A stretch of DNA of 14,177 bases from contig URII01000058.1 in the NCBI GenBank assembly GCA_900547825.1, positions 1 through 14,177 on the forward strand. The letters are read 5' to 3'. Source of the DNA: an uncultured Porphyromonadaceae bacterium (GTDB lineage: Bacteria; Bacteroidota; Bacteroidia; Bacteroidales; Muribaculaceae). Made by a program: the position numbers and the translations under genes. Below, piece after piece: positions 7,580 through 14,174 of this stretch (position 1 is the stretch's first letter; every line of letters starts with the position of its first letter). Below the pieces are notes generated by a model. That model had not been told where the DNA came from. It was given only the letters and a program-made list of their open reading frames with translations, and searched no databases.

Positions 7580-8710
7580 ATGATGGAAAGGATTATTCTC
7601 TCACTTCCGCATATGGGCGGAAATGAACGCAACTGGGTGGAAAAAGCATTTGAAACCAACTGGATAGTGCCATTGGGACCCAATGTTGACGAATTCGAGA
7701 AATTGCTCGCCGGTTATCTCGGTGTGGAGCATGTTGTGGCCCTTTCTGCCGGTACCGCGGCCATACATCTTGGACTTGTTATGGCCGGAGTGGAAGCCGG
7801 CGATGAGGTCATATGCCAGTCGTTCACGTTTTCGGCCAGCGCCAATCCCGTAATTTATCAGGGAGCCTCTCCGGTGTTTGTGGATTCAGAAAGAGATACA
7901 TGGAATATGGATCCTGAGCTGCTGGAAAAAGCCGTTAAGGACCGCTTCCGGATAACAGGCTGCTATCCCAAGGCAATAATTCCTGTACACCTCTATGGAA
8001 TGCCCGCGAAGATGGATGAGATTATGGATGTTGCCCGCCGTTATGACATAGCTGTGGTGGAAGACGCTGCGGAGGCTCTCGGCTCGGTTTACAAAGGGCG
8101 CCGATGCGGCACTATTGGCAGTTACGGGGCCTTCAGTTTCAACGGTAATAAGGTTATTACCACCTCGGGCGGAGGAGCATTGGTATGCCCTGACCGCGAA
8201 AGTGCCGCGAGGGTGAAATTCTATGCCACACAGGCCCGGGAGAATCGGCCCTATTATTATCATGAGACGGTGGGTTATAATTACCGGATGAGCAATGTGT
8301 GTGCCGGCATAGGCTGCGGTCAGATGGAAGTGTTGCCGGAGCGTGTGGAGCGTCGCCGCACGATTCACGATATGTATGCGGCCGGACTGGCTGATGTGGC
8401 GGGGCTTACAGTGAAAGGCGCACCGTCAGGTGATTTTGTGCCTAATTATTGGCTTACGACTGTAGTTATTGATCCTGATACAGGCGTTACACCCGACATG
8501 TTGCGTACGGCTCTTGATGCGGCCGGAATAGAGACGCGCTTGCTGTGGCGTCCCATGCACATGCAGCCGGTGTTTGCCTCGGCTCCGTTCTATGGCTCAG
8601 GTGTTAGCGAGAACCTGTTTGACCGGGGATTGTGCCTGCCGAGCGGATCCATACTTACCGACAGCCAGATAGAACGTGTGATAAAGGAAATAAGGCGGAT
8701 TCTGTGCTGA
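7580..8710 (+). CDS. DegT/DnrJ/EryC1/StrS-family PLP-dependent nucleotide-sugar aminotransferase
   Basis: 376 residues (375 if the second of two adjacent ATGs is used). It opens with LSLPHMGGNE, like the LSPPHM.G.E start of the PglE/EpsN group that aminates UDP-4-keto-6-deoxy sugars. SAGTAAIHL contacts the PLP phosphate; VVEDAAEALGS carries Asp162, which binds the pyridine nitrogen; Lys191 in FNGNKVITTSGGG is the Schiff-base lysine. YNYRMSN and the C-terminal LWRPMHMQ region also fit the family. Expected reaction: glutamate-dependent amination of a keto nucleotide sugar. No dehydratase or acetyltransferase partner is in the window, so the 4-keto substrate must come from elsewhere. Its 3' end overlaps the HAD gene by 7 bp. 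Confidence 0.93.
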   Translation: MMERIILSLPHMGGNERNWVEKAFETNWIVPLGPNVDEFEKLLAGYLGVEHVVALSAGTAAIHLGLVMAGVEAGDEVICQSFTFSASANPVIYQGASPVFVDSERDTWNMDPELLEKAVKDRFRITGCYPKAIIPVHLYGMPAKMDEIMDVARRYDIAVVEDAAEALGSVYKGRRCGTIGSYGAFSFNGNKVITTSGGGALVCPDRESAARVKFYATQARENRPYYYHETVGYNYRMSNVCAGIGCGQMEVLPERVERRRTIHDMYAAGLADVAGLTVKGAPSGDFVPNYWLTTVVIDPDTGVTPDMLRTALDAAGIETRLLWRPMHMQPVFASAPFYGSGVSENLFDRGLCLPSGSILTDSQIERVIKEIRRILC

Positions 8711-9375
8711 ACCTATGTTTTGATCTGGATGACACTTTGTATGCCGAAGCTGACTATGTGCGGCTCGGGCGCGAGACTGTAGCCCGTGAGGCAGCTCATA
8801 TCAGCCATATTGATATCCGTATTCTGCTTGATGTCATGGCTGGCGGCGGCAATCCGTTTGACGCGCTTTATTCACATCTTAACGCTTCGGGGTTTGAGAT
8901 GTCTGTGGCCCGTATGGTGGAGATTTACAGATTCAAGACACATGGCATAGAGCCATATCCTGATGCAATACGCTTTCTTGACCTTATGAAGCGGAATGGT
9001 GTGCCAATGACACTGATTACCGACGGACGGTCGATTTCGCAACGCAACAAGTATGAGGATCTCGGACTTGAACGTTACATCCCGTCCGAAAGGCTGATAA
9101 TTTCGCAGGAACTCGGAGCCGGAAAAGAAACTTCGCTCCCGTTTGTGAAAGCGGAAAGCCTTGTAAAAGCCCGCAACAGGATATATGTGGCCGACAATCC
9201 GGCAAAGGATTTTCTTATGCCGGGACTTATGGGATGGACTACTGTAGCGGTTCGGTCGCGTGGTGGGAACATACATCCCCAGCGGTTCGATGACGTAGCT
9301 CCGAATTGCCGTCCACACTATGTGATAGATTCATTTGATTCATTGCCTGTTATTCTGCAACAGCTTGCGCTATGA
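8704..9375 (+). CDS. HAD-superfamily hydrolase (phosphatase-like)
   Basis: 223 residues from a GTG at 8704, overlapping the aminotransferase stop by 7 bp. This start is chosen because HAD motif I follows directly: FDLDDTLY, with nucleophile Asp7 and acid/base Asp9. Motif II is LITDG (Thr106), motif III Lys141 in GAGKE, and motif IV VADNPAKD (Asp164, Asp169), so all four signatures are intact. A helical cap lies between motifs I and II, as in subclass I phosphatases. The product is cytoplasmic and probably dephosphorylates a small phosphorylated metabolite, perhaps a sugar phosphate, given its place between a sugar aminotransferase and a sugar-phosphate transferase. A longer GTG start at 8632 lies within the aminotransferase and would add residues before the core, so it is less likely. 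Confidence 0.88.
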   Translation: MLNLCFDLDDTLYAEADYVRLGRETVAREAAHISHIDIRILLDVMAGGGNPFDALYSHLNASGFEMSVARMVEIYRFKTHGIEPYPDAIRFLDLMKRNGVPMTLITDGRSISQRNKYEDLGLERYIPSERLIISQELGAGKETSLPFVKAESLVKARNRIYVADNPAKDFLMPGLMGWTTVAVRSRGGNIHPQRFDDVAPNCRPHYVIDSFDSLPVILQQLAL

Positions 9376-10391
9376 TACATACGGAGATATATTATATTGT
9401 ACTTTTTGTCATACTCATAGCTCTTGAGCTGCTGTATATGGGTGTGGCACATCGATTAAAAATAGGGGCGAAAGTTACTTCGCGTTCATCGCATTCACGG
9501 TTCACCATTACCGGAGGCGGAATAATATTTATCATAGCAGCCTTCGGATGTAGGATTGGAGCTTCATATACCGGCATTTCCGATGAACTTCCGGCAACTT
9601 TCAATCTGATGCTGATTGTCGGAAGTGTTCTTGCATTAATGAGTTTTATCGATGATATTCGCGGACTTGAGGCAACCACCCGGCTTGTCATACAGGCCTT
9701 GCTTCTGAGCATCACGTTTTCGTATCTTATGGAGCCGGCCCATTTCGATGTGTTCCTCGTTGTGCTTATAATGGGAGTGGGCTTTGTGAATGCCTATAAT
9801 TTTATGGATGGCATAACCGGCATGTTGGCCGCATACTCGCTTGTGTCGTTGGCATCGCTCTATGCCGCATATCAGATGCTCCCGGTGGTTGATTACGGTA
9901 TGCTTGTGTTCATTGCCACTCTGTTTGTAGCTGTGTTCGTGTTTGCAATATTCAATTTCCGGCCCAGAGCTATGGTGTTTTGTGGCGATGTCGGGGCAAT
10001 AGTGATGGGATTCTTCATATTCTACATCACCGTAAATCTGATGGTGAAAACCCATAATGCCAGTTATGCCATAATGTTCATCGTCTATGGAGTTGACACT
10101 ATATTCACCATATTTGAGCGGCTTTTCAAAGGCGAAAATATATTGACCTCTCACCACAGTCATCTTTATCAGGCATTGGCATGTAAATGGGGATTGCGAC
10201 ACAGAGTCGTATCAAGTATCTATGCCGGCACACAGCTCGGTATAAATGTAATGTTCCTTATCATTCCGGATAAATTCCGCTGGAGCTATGATATAATAGT
10301 GACATGTCTTCTTGCGGCGTTATATTTTCTATTGAAAAATACGCCCCGACCGGTAAATCCGAACCATCCGCCTCATGCTCACTTGGAATGA
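9372..10391 (+). CDS. WecA/TagO/MraY-family polyprenyl-phosphate sugar-1-phosphate transferase
   Basis: 339 residues, polytopic with roughly ten membrane segments. Family motifs: FIDDIRGL (Asp94-Asp95, Mg binding), NAYNFMDGITG (Asn140, Asp146), GDVGA (205-209, usually GDxGS) and HHSHLYQ (261-267), the histidine-rich cytoplasmic loop of WecA-like enzymes. It would transfer a HexNAc-1-phosphate-type sugar from UDP to undecaprenyl phosphate at the inner membrane, the first committed step of an O-antigen, capsule or O-glycan. The start codon overlaps the HAD stop in an ATGA arrangement, which suggests translational coupling. It ends 8 bp from the convergent regulator gene, with no clear terminator between. 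The sugar is unknown; the upstream aminotransferase suggests a 4-amino sugar derivative. Confidence 0.92.
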   Translation: MIHTEIYYIVLFVILIALELLYMGVAHRLKIGAKVTSRSSHSRFTITGGGIIFIIAAFGCRIGASYTGISDELPATFNLMLIVGSVLALMSFIDDIRGLEATTRLVIQALLLSITFSYLMEPAHFDVFLVVLIMGVGFVNAYNFMDGITGMLAAYSLVSLASLYAAYQMLPVVDYGMLVFIATLFVAVFVFAIFNFRPRAMVFCGDVGAIVMGFFIFYITVNLMVKTHNASYAIMFIVYGVDTIFTIFERLFKGENILTSHHSHLYQALACKWGLRHRVVSSIYAGTQLGINVMFLIIPDKFRWSYDIIVTCLLAALYFLLKNTPRPVNPNHPPHAHLE

Positions 10392-10399
10392 TTGATGGA

Positions 10400-11086
10400 T
10401 TATTCGTTGTTTGCCAATAATATATCCGCGAGCTTCCGGCGGTCGAGAAAGCGGATTTCGTGATTGTCGTATTCGAGCAATCCGCGTGACTGCATATTGT
10501 CGAGAACGGCTATGAACGACGAACGCTGCACGCCGAACATTGTATACAGATCCTTGGTGCGGCAACTCAGGGTTATGTCGGTTCCGGCCCGTTGGGTAAG
10601 GGCCACCACCCAATAGGCTATGCGTTCCTCCAATGAGCCGTTGGTGAGGGAAAGTATTCCGTCGACCCCTTTCTGGGCGTTCATGGATATGAGGTTCAGA
10701 AAATTGAAAAGGAACACTTCGTCACTCTGCAACATCGTCACATACTCGTTTTTGGAGATCTGCAGTATGCCTGTAGGTTCTATTGCCGTTACGGTGGAGG
10801 GGTACGACGTTATACGCCCGAAAAGAAAGTCGGGGGCTATCACGCCGGGTGCTTTAAGTGTCTGAGCGATTCTGAAACGACCCGAGGCGTTGACCGCTTC
10901 ACTGCGCACGCTGCCCGATATGATGAACTTGATGTGGGTGCATGGGTCACCGGCCGTGATCAACGTCTCGCCGGGCAGATACTTGAGGAAATGAAATTTT
11001 GCTTTTTCCACTATTGCCGATATGCGTGAGCGGCTCACGCCTTTGAATAGTGGAAGCTCCATTAATATCTTATACATGCTGTCCAT
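10400..11086 (-). CDS. Crp/Fnr-family transcriptional regulator
   Basis: 228 residues. Residues 10-125 form a cyclic-nucleotide-binding-like beta roll (LPGETLITAGDPCTHIKFIISG, shown here in part: FIISGSVR), a long helix follows, and residues 160-220 are a Crp-type winged helix with recognition helix around 186-196 (VQRSSFIAVLD). The usual phosphate-binding GE...R.S motif of cAMP receptors is missing: the corresponding stretch is APDFLFGRITSYPST. Fnr-type N-terminal cysteines are absent too. It therefore probably senses something other than cAMP or oxygen through an Fe-S cluster. The start could be M1 or M4. It lies 38 bp after the transporter gene on the same strand with no promoter motif between, so it is probably the second gene of that operon. 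Target genes unknown; the transporter is a natural guess. Confidence 0.88.
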   Translation of the reverse strand: MDSMYKILMELPLFKGVSRSRISAIVEKAKFHFLKYLPGETLITAGDPCTHIKFIISGSVRSEAVNASGRFRIAQTLKAPGVIAPDFLFGRITSYPSTVTAIEPTGILQISKNEYVTMLQSDEVFLFNFLNLISMNAQKGVDGILSLTNGSLEERIAYWVVALTQRAGTDITLSCRTKDLYTMFGVQRSSFIAVLDNMQSRGLLEYDNHEIRFLDRRKLADILLANNE

Positions 11087-11124
11087 AGCGATAGTGTGTT
11101 TTTAAAGGATAACGTTTCTAAGTG

Positions 11125-12051
11125 TCAAACAGTTGCGGAACATTTCTTTTTTGTCCTATAATAAAGTTGGAGTGAGTTGACCGTGTTCTGCCATGCCACA
11201 TAGGAGGCCGGTGCTATGGCGGTGACCGGATTGAGCCATGTCATGGCCATCCACACGGCGAGCACAGTGTTTTTCTGCCCTAATCCCTGGGCACCGGCTA
11301 TTTTGTCGCCCGTGGCTGCGCCTATACGCCGGCCTATGGCGAACTGTGCGCCGCATGCCAGTGCGGCCCCTGCTGCAAGCATGAGCATCGACGGTATGGC
11401 CTCCGGCGGTTCGGCCATGGCGAAACTTACAGCCCTTCCCACTACAATGAACAGGGCCACAGCCCAGATGTAGAACGACAGTGACTGGTGGCCGGCAACG
11501 GCACGATGTACTTTTGGCGCGAATCTGCGCAGAGCCAAGGCGCAGGGCAGCGGGGCTATCAACAATGGCACTACCTTGCCGGCGATAACGGACATGTCGT
11601 TGAAAAACGAGCTCCATGAAGCCTCTCCTCCGCCTATAATGGCGAACAGTGCCGGAGCTGTGACCGCCACTGTGATGTTGCTGACCAGAGAGAATGTTAC
11701 AAGACGTGCCACGCTGCCCCCGAGCATTCCTGTAATTACAGGGGCCGCTGTGGCTGTGGGGCAGAACACGCACACAAATACTCCCTGTGCCACGATCTCG
11801 TTCAGAGGCCGTAAAATCAGATACAATGCTATGGCCCCCAGGGTCTGCACGCCAAGCAGCATCCATATGAATCGACCTCCCTGAATCTGCCGCATGTCAA
11901 GGCGTGAGAATGTTATGAAAAGCATGGCGAATATGAGATAAGGGGAGAGAAATGCTATGCTGTCAATGAATTCGTGGAACATTACTCCGGCACTCATGGC
12001 TATGGGAAGCATCCAGGGCTTGATGCGTGCAATTAACGATACCCGTGACAT
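11125..12051 (-). CDS. Bile acid:sodium symporter (BASS/SBF) family transporter
   Basis: 308 residues with about nine to ten hydrophobic segments. Family-like motifs are CPTATAAPVITGMLGG near residues 95-110, GLGQKNTVLAVWMA near 257-270, and a final membrane segment with ASYVAWQNTVNS. The first and second match the crossed-helix sites that bind sodium in ASBT/NTCP homologues (polar residues in helices 4 and 9). Known members import bile acids, pantoate or other organic anions with sodium; bacterial substrates are often unknown, and bile acid is not shown here. The C-terminus is short and basic (YRTKKKCSATV). A Bacteroidetes promoter lies about 50 bp upstream, and a Crp/Fnr-type regulator gene follows. 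Family confident; substrate open. Confidence 0.87.
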   Translation of the reverse strand: MSRVSLIARIKPWMLPIAMSAGVMFHEFIDSIAFLSPYLIFAMLFITFSRLDMRQIQGGRFIWMLLGVQTLGAIALYLILRPLNEIVAQGVFVCVFCPTATAAPVITGMLGGSVARLVTFSLVSNITVAVTAPALFAIIGGGEASWSSFFNDMSVIAGKVVPLLIAPLPCALALRRFAPKVHRAVAGHQSLSFYIWAVALFIVVGRAVSFAMAEPPEAIPSMLMLAAGAALACGAQFAIGRRIGAATGDKIAGAQGLGQKNTVLAVWMAMTWLNPVTAIAPASYVAWQNTVNSLQLYYRTKKKCSATV

Positions 12052-12098
12052 AATCTGATCGGACGGACTGCTTGTTTAGGTGTACAAACGTATTTTGA

Positions 12099-12131
12099 GG
12101 CAAAGTTACTTATTTTCGTCTCATTGACCAA
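12099..12131 (-). promoter_or_regulatory. Promoter of the transporter-regulator operon
   Basis: On the minus strand TTG (12131-12129) is followed after 20 bp by TAACTTTGC (12108-12100), a full -33/-7 pair of Bacteroidetes type. Transcription would start near 12093-12096, about 42-45 nt before the transporter ATG. A second -7-like TACGTTTG at 12092-12085 lacks a clear -33. Confidence 0.6.
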
Positions 12132-12168
12132 TATACAGGATGCTTCGTTTGGCAAAACTCAACCGAAC

Positions 12169-12199
12169 TTGGTTTTGCACTCACTTATTCGTATATTTG
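12169..12199 (+). promoter_or_regulatory. Plus-strand promoter in the spacer
   Basis: TTGG at 12169-12172 is followed after 19 bp by TATATTTG at 12192-12199, a good Bacteroidetes promoter match. No gene starts close downstream. It could transcribe the structured element and the DUF4121 gene with a leader of about 440 nt. An inverted repeat (TGATAGT/ACTATCA) lies directly after it and may be an operator or a small hairpin. Confidence 0.5.
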
Positions 12200-12335
12200 T
12201 GATAGTTTGAAGTATCTTATTTGACTATCAACGAATTATATTCAACTCGCATGAGAACGGGCAACGGATAAGAAAATGCCAGACTGTTCAGAATCACTAT
12301 ATTCCTCATGCTTTCAAATAACTCTTTATCTTGAT

Positions 12336-12344
12336 GCAAAGATA
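12336..12344 (-). promoter_or_regulatory. Minus-strand -7 element within a small palindrome
   Basis: Read on the minus strand it is TATCTTTGC, matching TAnnTTTGC. It overlaps an inverted repeat TATCTT-GATGCA-AAGATA (12327-12344). No TTG is seen at the -33 distance. It would transcribe a 30-codon ORF (12309-12217), facing the plus-strand promoter at 12169-12199. Confidence 0.35.
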
Positions 12345-12457
12345 GTGTTTTTTCTGAGAATACCGGAATTTTCCAGGCATAATCTCATCATGAATTTATG
12401 AAATAATCCATATCGGACAGAACAGCCATACCGCAGCCGAGTCCCCCTAACTCACAG

Positions 12458-12487
12458 GCAAAGGTAATTCGTGTCCTGCTCGTACAA
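12458..12487 (-). promoter_or_regulatory. Minus-strand promoter on the edge of the structured element
   Basis: On the minus strand TTG (12487-12485), then 18 bp, then TACCTTTGC (12466-12458), a full promoter match. It overlaps the 5' arm of the large inverted repeat and would transcribe away from it, toward the spacer. It may be coincidental, since AAAGGT is also part of the outermost stem. Confidence 0.35.
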
Positions 12488-12587
12488 TGCAAGGTCAAGC
12501 CCTCCGGGTGTCGTGGAAAAATCATCCTCGCCCGGAGGGCTTTCGGTATTTTTCCCGCCAACCTTGCATGTACGGGACACGACCTTT
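12460..12587 (+). promoter_or_regulatory. Large nested stem-loop with possible pseudoknot (candidate structured RNA)
   Basis: Five helices nest with small bulges, 39 bp in all: 12460-12465 with 12582-12587; 12470-12476 (CGTGTCC) with 12575-12581; 12481-12486 with 12569-12574; 12488-12495 (TGCAAGGT) with 12561-12568; and 12497-12508 (AAGCCCTCCGGG) with 12531-12542. The 22-nt loop contains GGAAAAAT (12515-12522), perfectly complementary to ATTTTTCC (12548-12555) in the 18-nt strand 3' of the inner hairpin, so an H-type pseudoknot can form. The strand shown is assumed from the downstream gene. It lies 62 bp before the DUF4121 start codon. I do not recognise it as a named RNA family. It may be a leader regulator, a separate ncRNA, or a DNA structure such as a transfer origin. 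Confidence 0.65.
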
Positions 12588-12609
12588 TACAGCCTGTAGT
12601 TACGGGAAC

Positions 12610-12629
12610 TCCGGCCCCGAAAAGCCGGA
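12610..12629 (+). promoter_or_regulatory. GC-rich hairpin just before the DUF4121 start
   Basis: TCCGGC (12610-12615) pairs with GCCGGA (12624-12629) around an 8-nt loop. It ends 19 bp before the ATG and has no following T run, so it is not a terminator. In RNA it would sit next to the ribosome-loading region (an A-rich ACTAACAAAAATCAAG leader) and may belong with the larger structure upstream. Confidence 0.5.
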
Positions 12630-12648
12630 CTAACAAAAATCAAGTGTT

Positions 12649-13479
12649 ATGTTACAGCAGGCAACAAAAGAAAAGTACAGTATCGAAACACTCAGAGCAC
12701 CGAATGTTTCATACGACAACGAGCACGGGCTGACACAGAAAGATGTCGATATGGCCAACAGTTATGTTGAACTCATCGAACGTACACGTTCGGAGGTTAC
12801 ACCGCAAATCGGAGACAGGCTGGTCTATGTGACCGAAGACGGGGATTATTACGGCAACGCCCTCATCGAGAACCGGCATCACACAAAGGAAGGGCATCTT
12901 TCCATATGCGAACAGCCGTATGTGCCTTTCGTGTGGGAACAAGACGGGAATATCCGTCTGAGTGTCAGCGGAGGGGCATTCCACGGAGTGAATCCGGAAG
13001 ATATGAAGTTCCTGAAATGGACGGAAGGAGCGTTCAAGGACTGGGGACATTGCGGCGCGTGTGGCAATGGTGCAGTGACATTCATAGCCAAAGTGCCGCT
13101 ATGGTTCAATGCCGAACCTAACCCAAAGTACGAGAACTTCACTACCGAAACTTACCAGAAATTCTACCTCACCAAAGACACAAGCGGCTCCGCAAGAAAT
13201 CTCTATCAAGGTTTTGATGCAGCTTTCAGTGATGAAAAAGAGTTCCAGCAATTCCTGAAGGACTACGAGGGAACGGTATTCAAAGGCAACTGGGAAAACA
13301 ACATCGTGGTATGGTGCTTCCGTCGGGAATATGTCTTTCTTCCTCTTGCCGAATGGGAAAAGATTGATGCTCCGGCCGAAGAACGGAGACTCAATCTTTA
13401 TCCCGAACAGGTGAAAATTGTCAAGGACATGGAAAAACACATCACCTGCTTCTACCGAATCAAATCACAGAACTTCTAA
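12649..13479 (+). CDS. DUF4121 family protein of conjugative-element type
   Basis: 276 residues, soluble, with no signal peptide or membrane segment. I recognise the overall sequence as the DUF4121 family, carried by Bacteroides conjugative transposons of the CTnDOT type; function is unknown. Conserved-looking blocks are GDRLVYVTEDGDYYGNALIE (52-72 region), SICEQPYVPFVWE, NIRLSVSGGAFHGVNP, and DWGHCGACGNGAVTF with His134, Cys135 and Cys138, which could bind a metal or be redox active. The C-terminal part has VWCFRREY and a predicted helix rich in charged residues. It is preceded by an elaborate stem-loop region and followed after 20 bp by another gene on the same strand. Together they mark the right end of the window as part of an integrated element. 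Family call from recall, not from a search. Confidence 0.8.
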   Translation: MLQQATKEKYSIETLRAPNVSYDNEHGLTQKDVDMANSYVELIERTRSEVTPQIGDRLVYVTEDGDYYGNALIENRHHTKEGHLSICEQPYVPFVWEQDGNIRLSVSGGAFHGVNPEDMKFLKWTEGAFKDWGHCGACGNGAVTFIAKVPLWFNAEPNPKYENFTTETYQKFYLTKDTSGSARNLYQGFDAAFSDEKEFQQFLKDYEGTVFKGNWENNIVVWCFRREYVFLPLAEWEKIDAPAEERRLNLYPEQVKIVKDMEKHITCFYRIKSQNF

Positions 13480-13499
13480 CACTTAAAAATCCAACAGAT

Positions 13500-14168
13500 A
13501 TGCAAACGACAACAGCGACCAAGGCCGGCAACGCTCCCGACCTGCTTTCCGGTATCCTGAGCGTGCAAGTGAGAAACGAGGACAAGATTACGGAGCAAGA
13601 CCGGATCTATTGCCAGAACCAGCAGGACATGCTTTACAAGACACTCGACCAGATAGACCGCTGGTACGCCATCTTCAAAGAGGAAGCGGAACAATACCGG
13701 GAGGAACGCAAGTTCCACTACGAGGATAACGGCAAGGTTTCCATACGAGATTTCTATTCCTACCATAACGACAGGGACGACTATTCGCACAACGAGTTCA
13801 AGCCGTTCGATATCATCAACAACCTGGTTGACAAGAACTACAACGCCAACGAGAATTTTGCCAGCCGTATTATCTACCACTTCAACAAAGTCTATAATGT
13901 CTCTGTCCCTGTTCCGAATATTGACAAGAAGACACTTCCGATGGGCTTTCGTCCAATCTATGAAACATACGTGGATGTGGTCATAGAACATCTTGATGGC
14001 AAAAGTTTCCGGGAAACAGCTGAGGATGAACTGTTGAACAGGTTCTTGAAAGTAGTACAGCCATCATATTGGAGCAAGGTCAAGCCGGAACTGAAAAAGG
14101 ATAAAATCACGTTCCCCGACATCTGGAAAAGGCGCGTGCGTTTGACCCCTTCGGGCACGCGGGACTGA
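13500..14168 (+). CDS. Hypothetical protein, probable conjugative-element cargo
   Basis: 222 residues, soluble, acidic and charged. I do not recognise a named family. The N-terminal third is helical (YCQNQQDMLYKTLDQIDRW and a Glu/Arg/Lys-rich helix); the middle has FKPFDIINNLVDKNYNANEN followed by an aromatic-rich block, and an acidic helix lies near residues 160-185. The A-rich leader TAACACTTAAAAATC resembles that of the DUF4121 gene 20 bp upstream, so the two are probably co-transcribed. The last 13 residues (KRRVRLTPSGTRD) differ in character from the rest and fall on a palindrome and direct repeat. In the -1 frame the reading stays open to the window end (HLEKARAFDPFGHAGLTPL). The true C-terminus may therefore lie in the other frame or have been replaced at a junction. 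Confidence 0.6.
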   Translation: MQTTTATKAGNAPDLLSGILSVQVRNEDKITEQDRIYCQNQQDMLYKTLDQIDRWYAIFKEEAEQYREERKFHYEDNGKVSIRDFYSYHNDRDDYSHNEFKPFDIINNLVDKNYNANENFASRIIYHFNKVYNVSVPVPNIDKKTLPMGFRPIYETYVDVVIEHLDGKSFRETAEDELLNRFLKVVQPSYWSKVKPELKKDKITFPDIWKRRVRLTPSGTRD

Positions 14169-14174
14169 CCCCTT
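14133..14174. repeat. Palindrome and 9-bp direct repeat at the window end
   Basis: CGCGTGC (14133-14139) and GCACGCG (14155-14161) form a 7-bp inverted repeat with a 15-nt loop. TGACCCCTT occurs at 14143-14151 (in the loop) and again at 14166-14174, 23 bp apart; the second copy contains the stop codon of the preceding gene. The window ends 3 bp later, so whether more copies follow cannot be seen. Confidence 0.5.

Larger units (their letters stand above)
12052..12648. other. 597-bp gene-poor spacer, likely chromosome/mobile-element boundary
   Basis: No credible protein gene is seen. From left to right it holds: the transporter promoter (minus, 12099-12131, with another -7-like match at 12085-12092); a plus-strand promoter (12169-12199); an inverted repeat TGATAGT/ACTATCA (12200-12206 and 12224-12230); a 30-codon minus ORF (12309 to 12217) of unknown reality; a minus -7 element within a TATCTT/AAGATA palindrome (12327-12344); and a large structured element (12460-12629) ahead of the DUF4121 gene. 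The shift from chromosomal to conjugative-element genes makes this the likely junction, but no integrase or clear attachment repeat is visible. Confidence 0.6.

Noticed and set aside
8632..8703. Longer GTG start for the HAD gene
   Set aside because: It would add 24 residues lying wholly inside the aminotransferase gene and unlike the HAD N-terminus; the GTG at 8704 is six residues before the nucleophile Asp.
12100..12109. Near match to the CTnDOT attB core GTTnnTTTGC (GTAACTTTGC on the minus strand)
   Set aside because: It has one mismatch, is better explained as the -7 element of the transporter promoter, and no partner repeat or integrase is visible.
12497..12553. Reading the 12-bp GC-rich hairpin as a plain rho-independent terminator
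   Set aside because: The T run begins six bases after the stem and is itself complementary to the loop. There is no gene directly upstream to terminate, and the hairpin sits inside a larger set of helices. An attenuator role remains possible.
12388..12636. 82-codon minus-strand ORF across the structured element
   Set aside because: Its composition follows the inverted repeat rather than protein constraints, no motif is visible, and it lies directly antisense to the leader of the DUF4121 gene.
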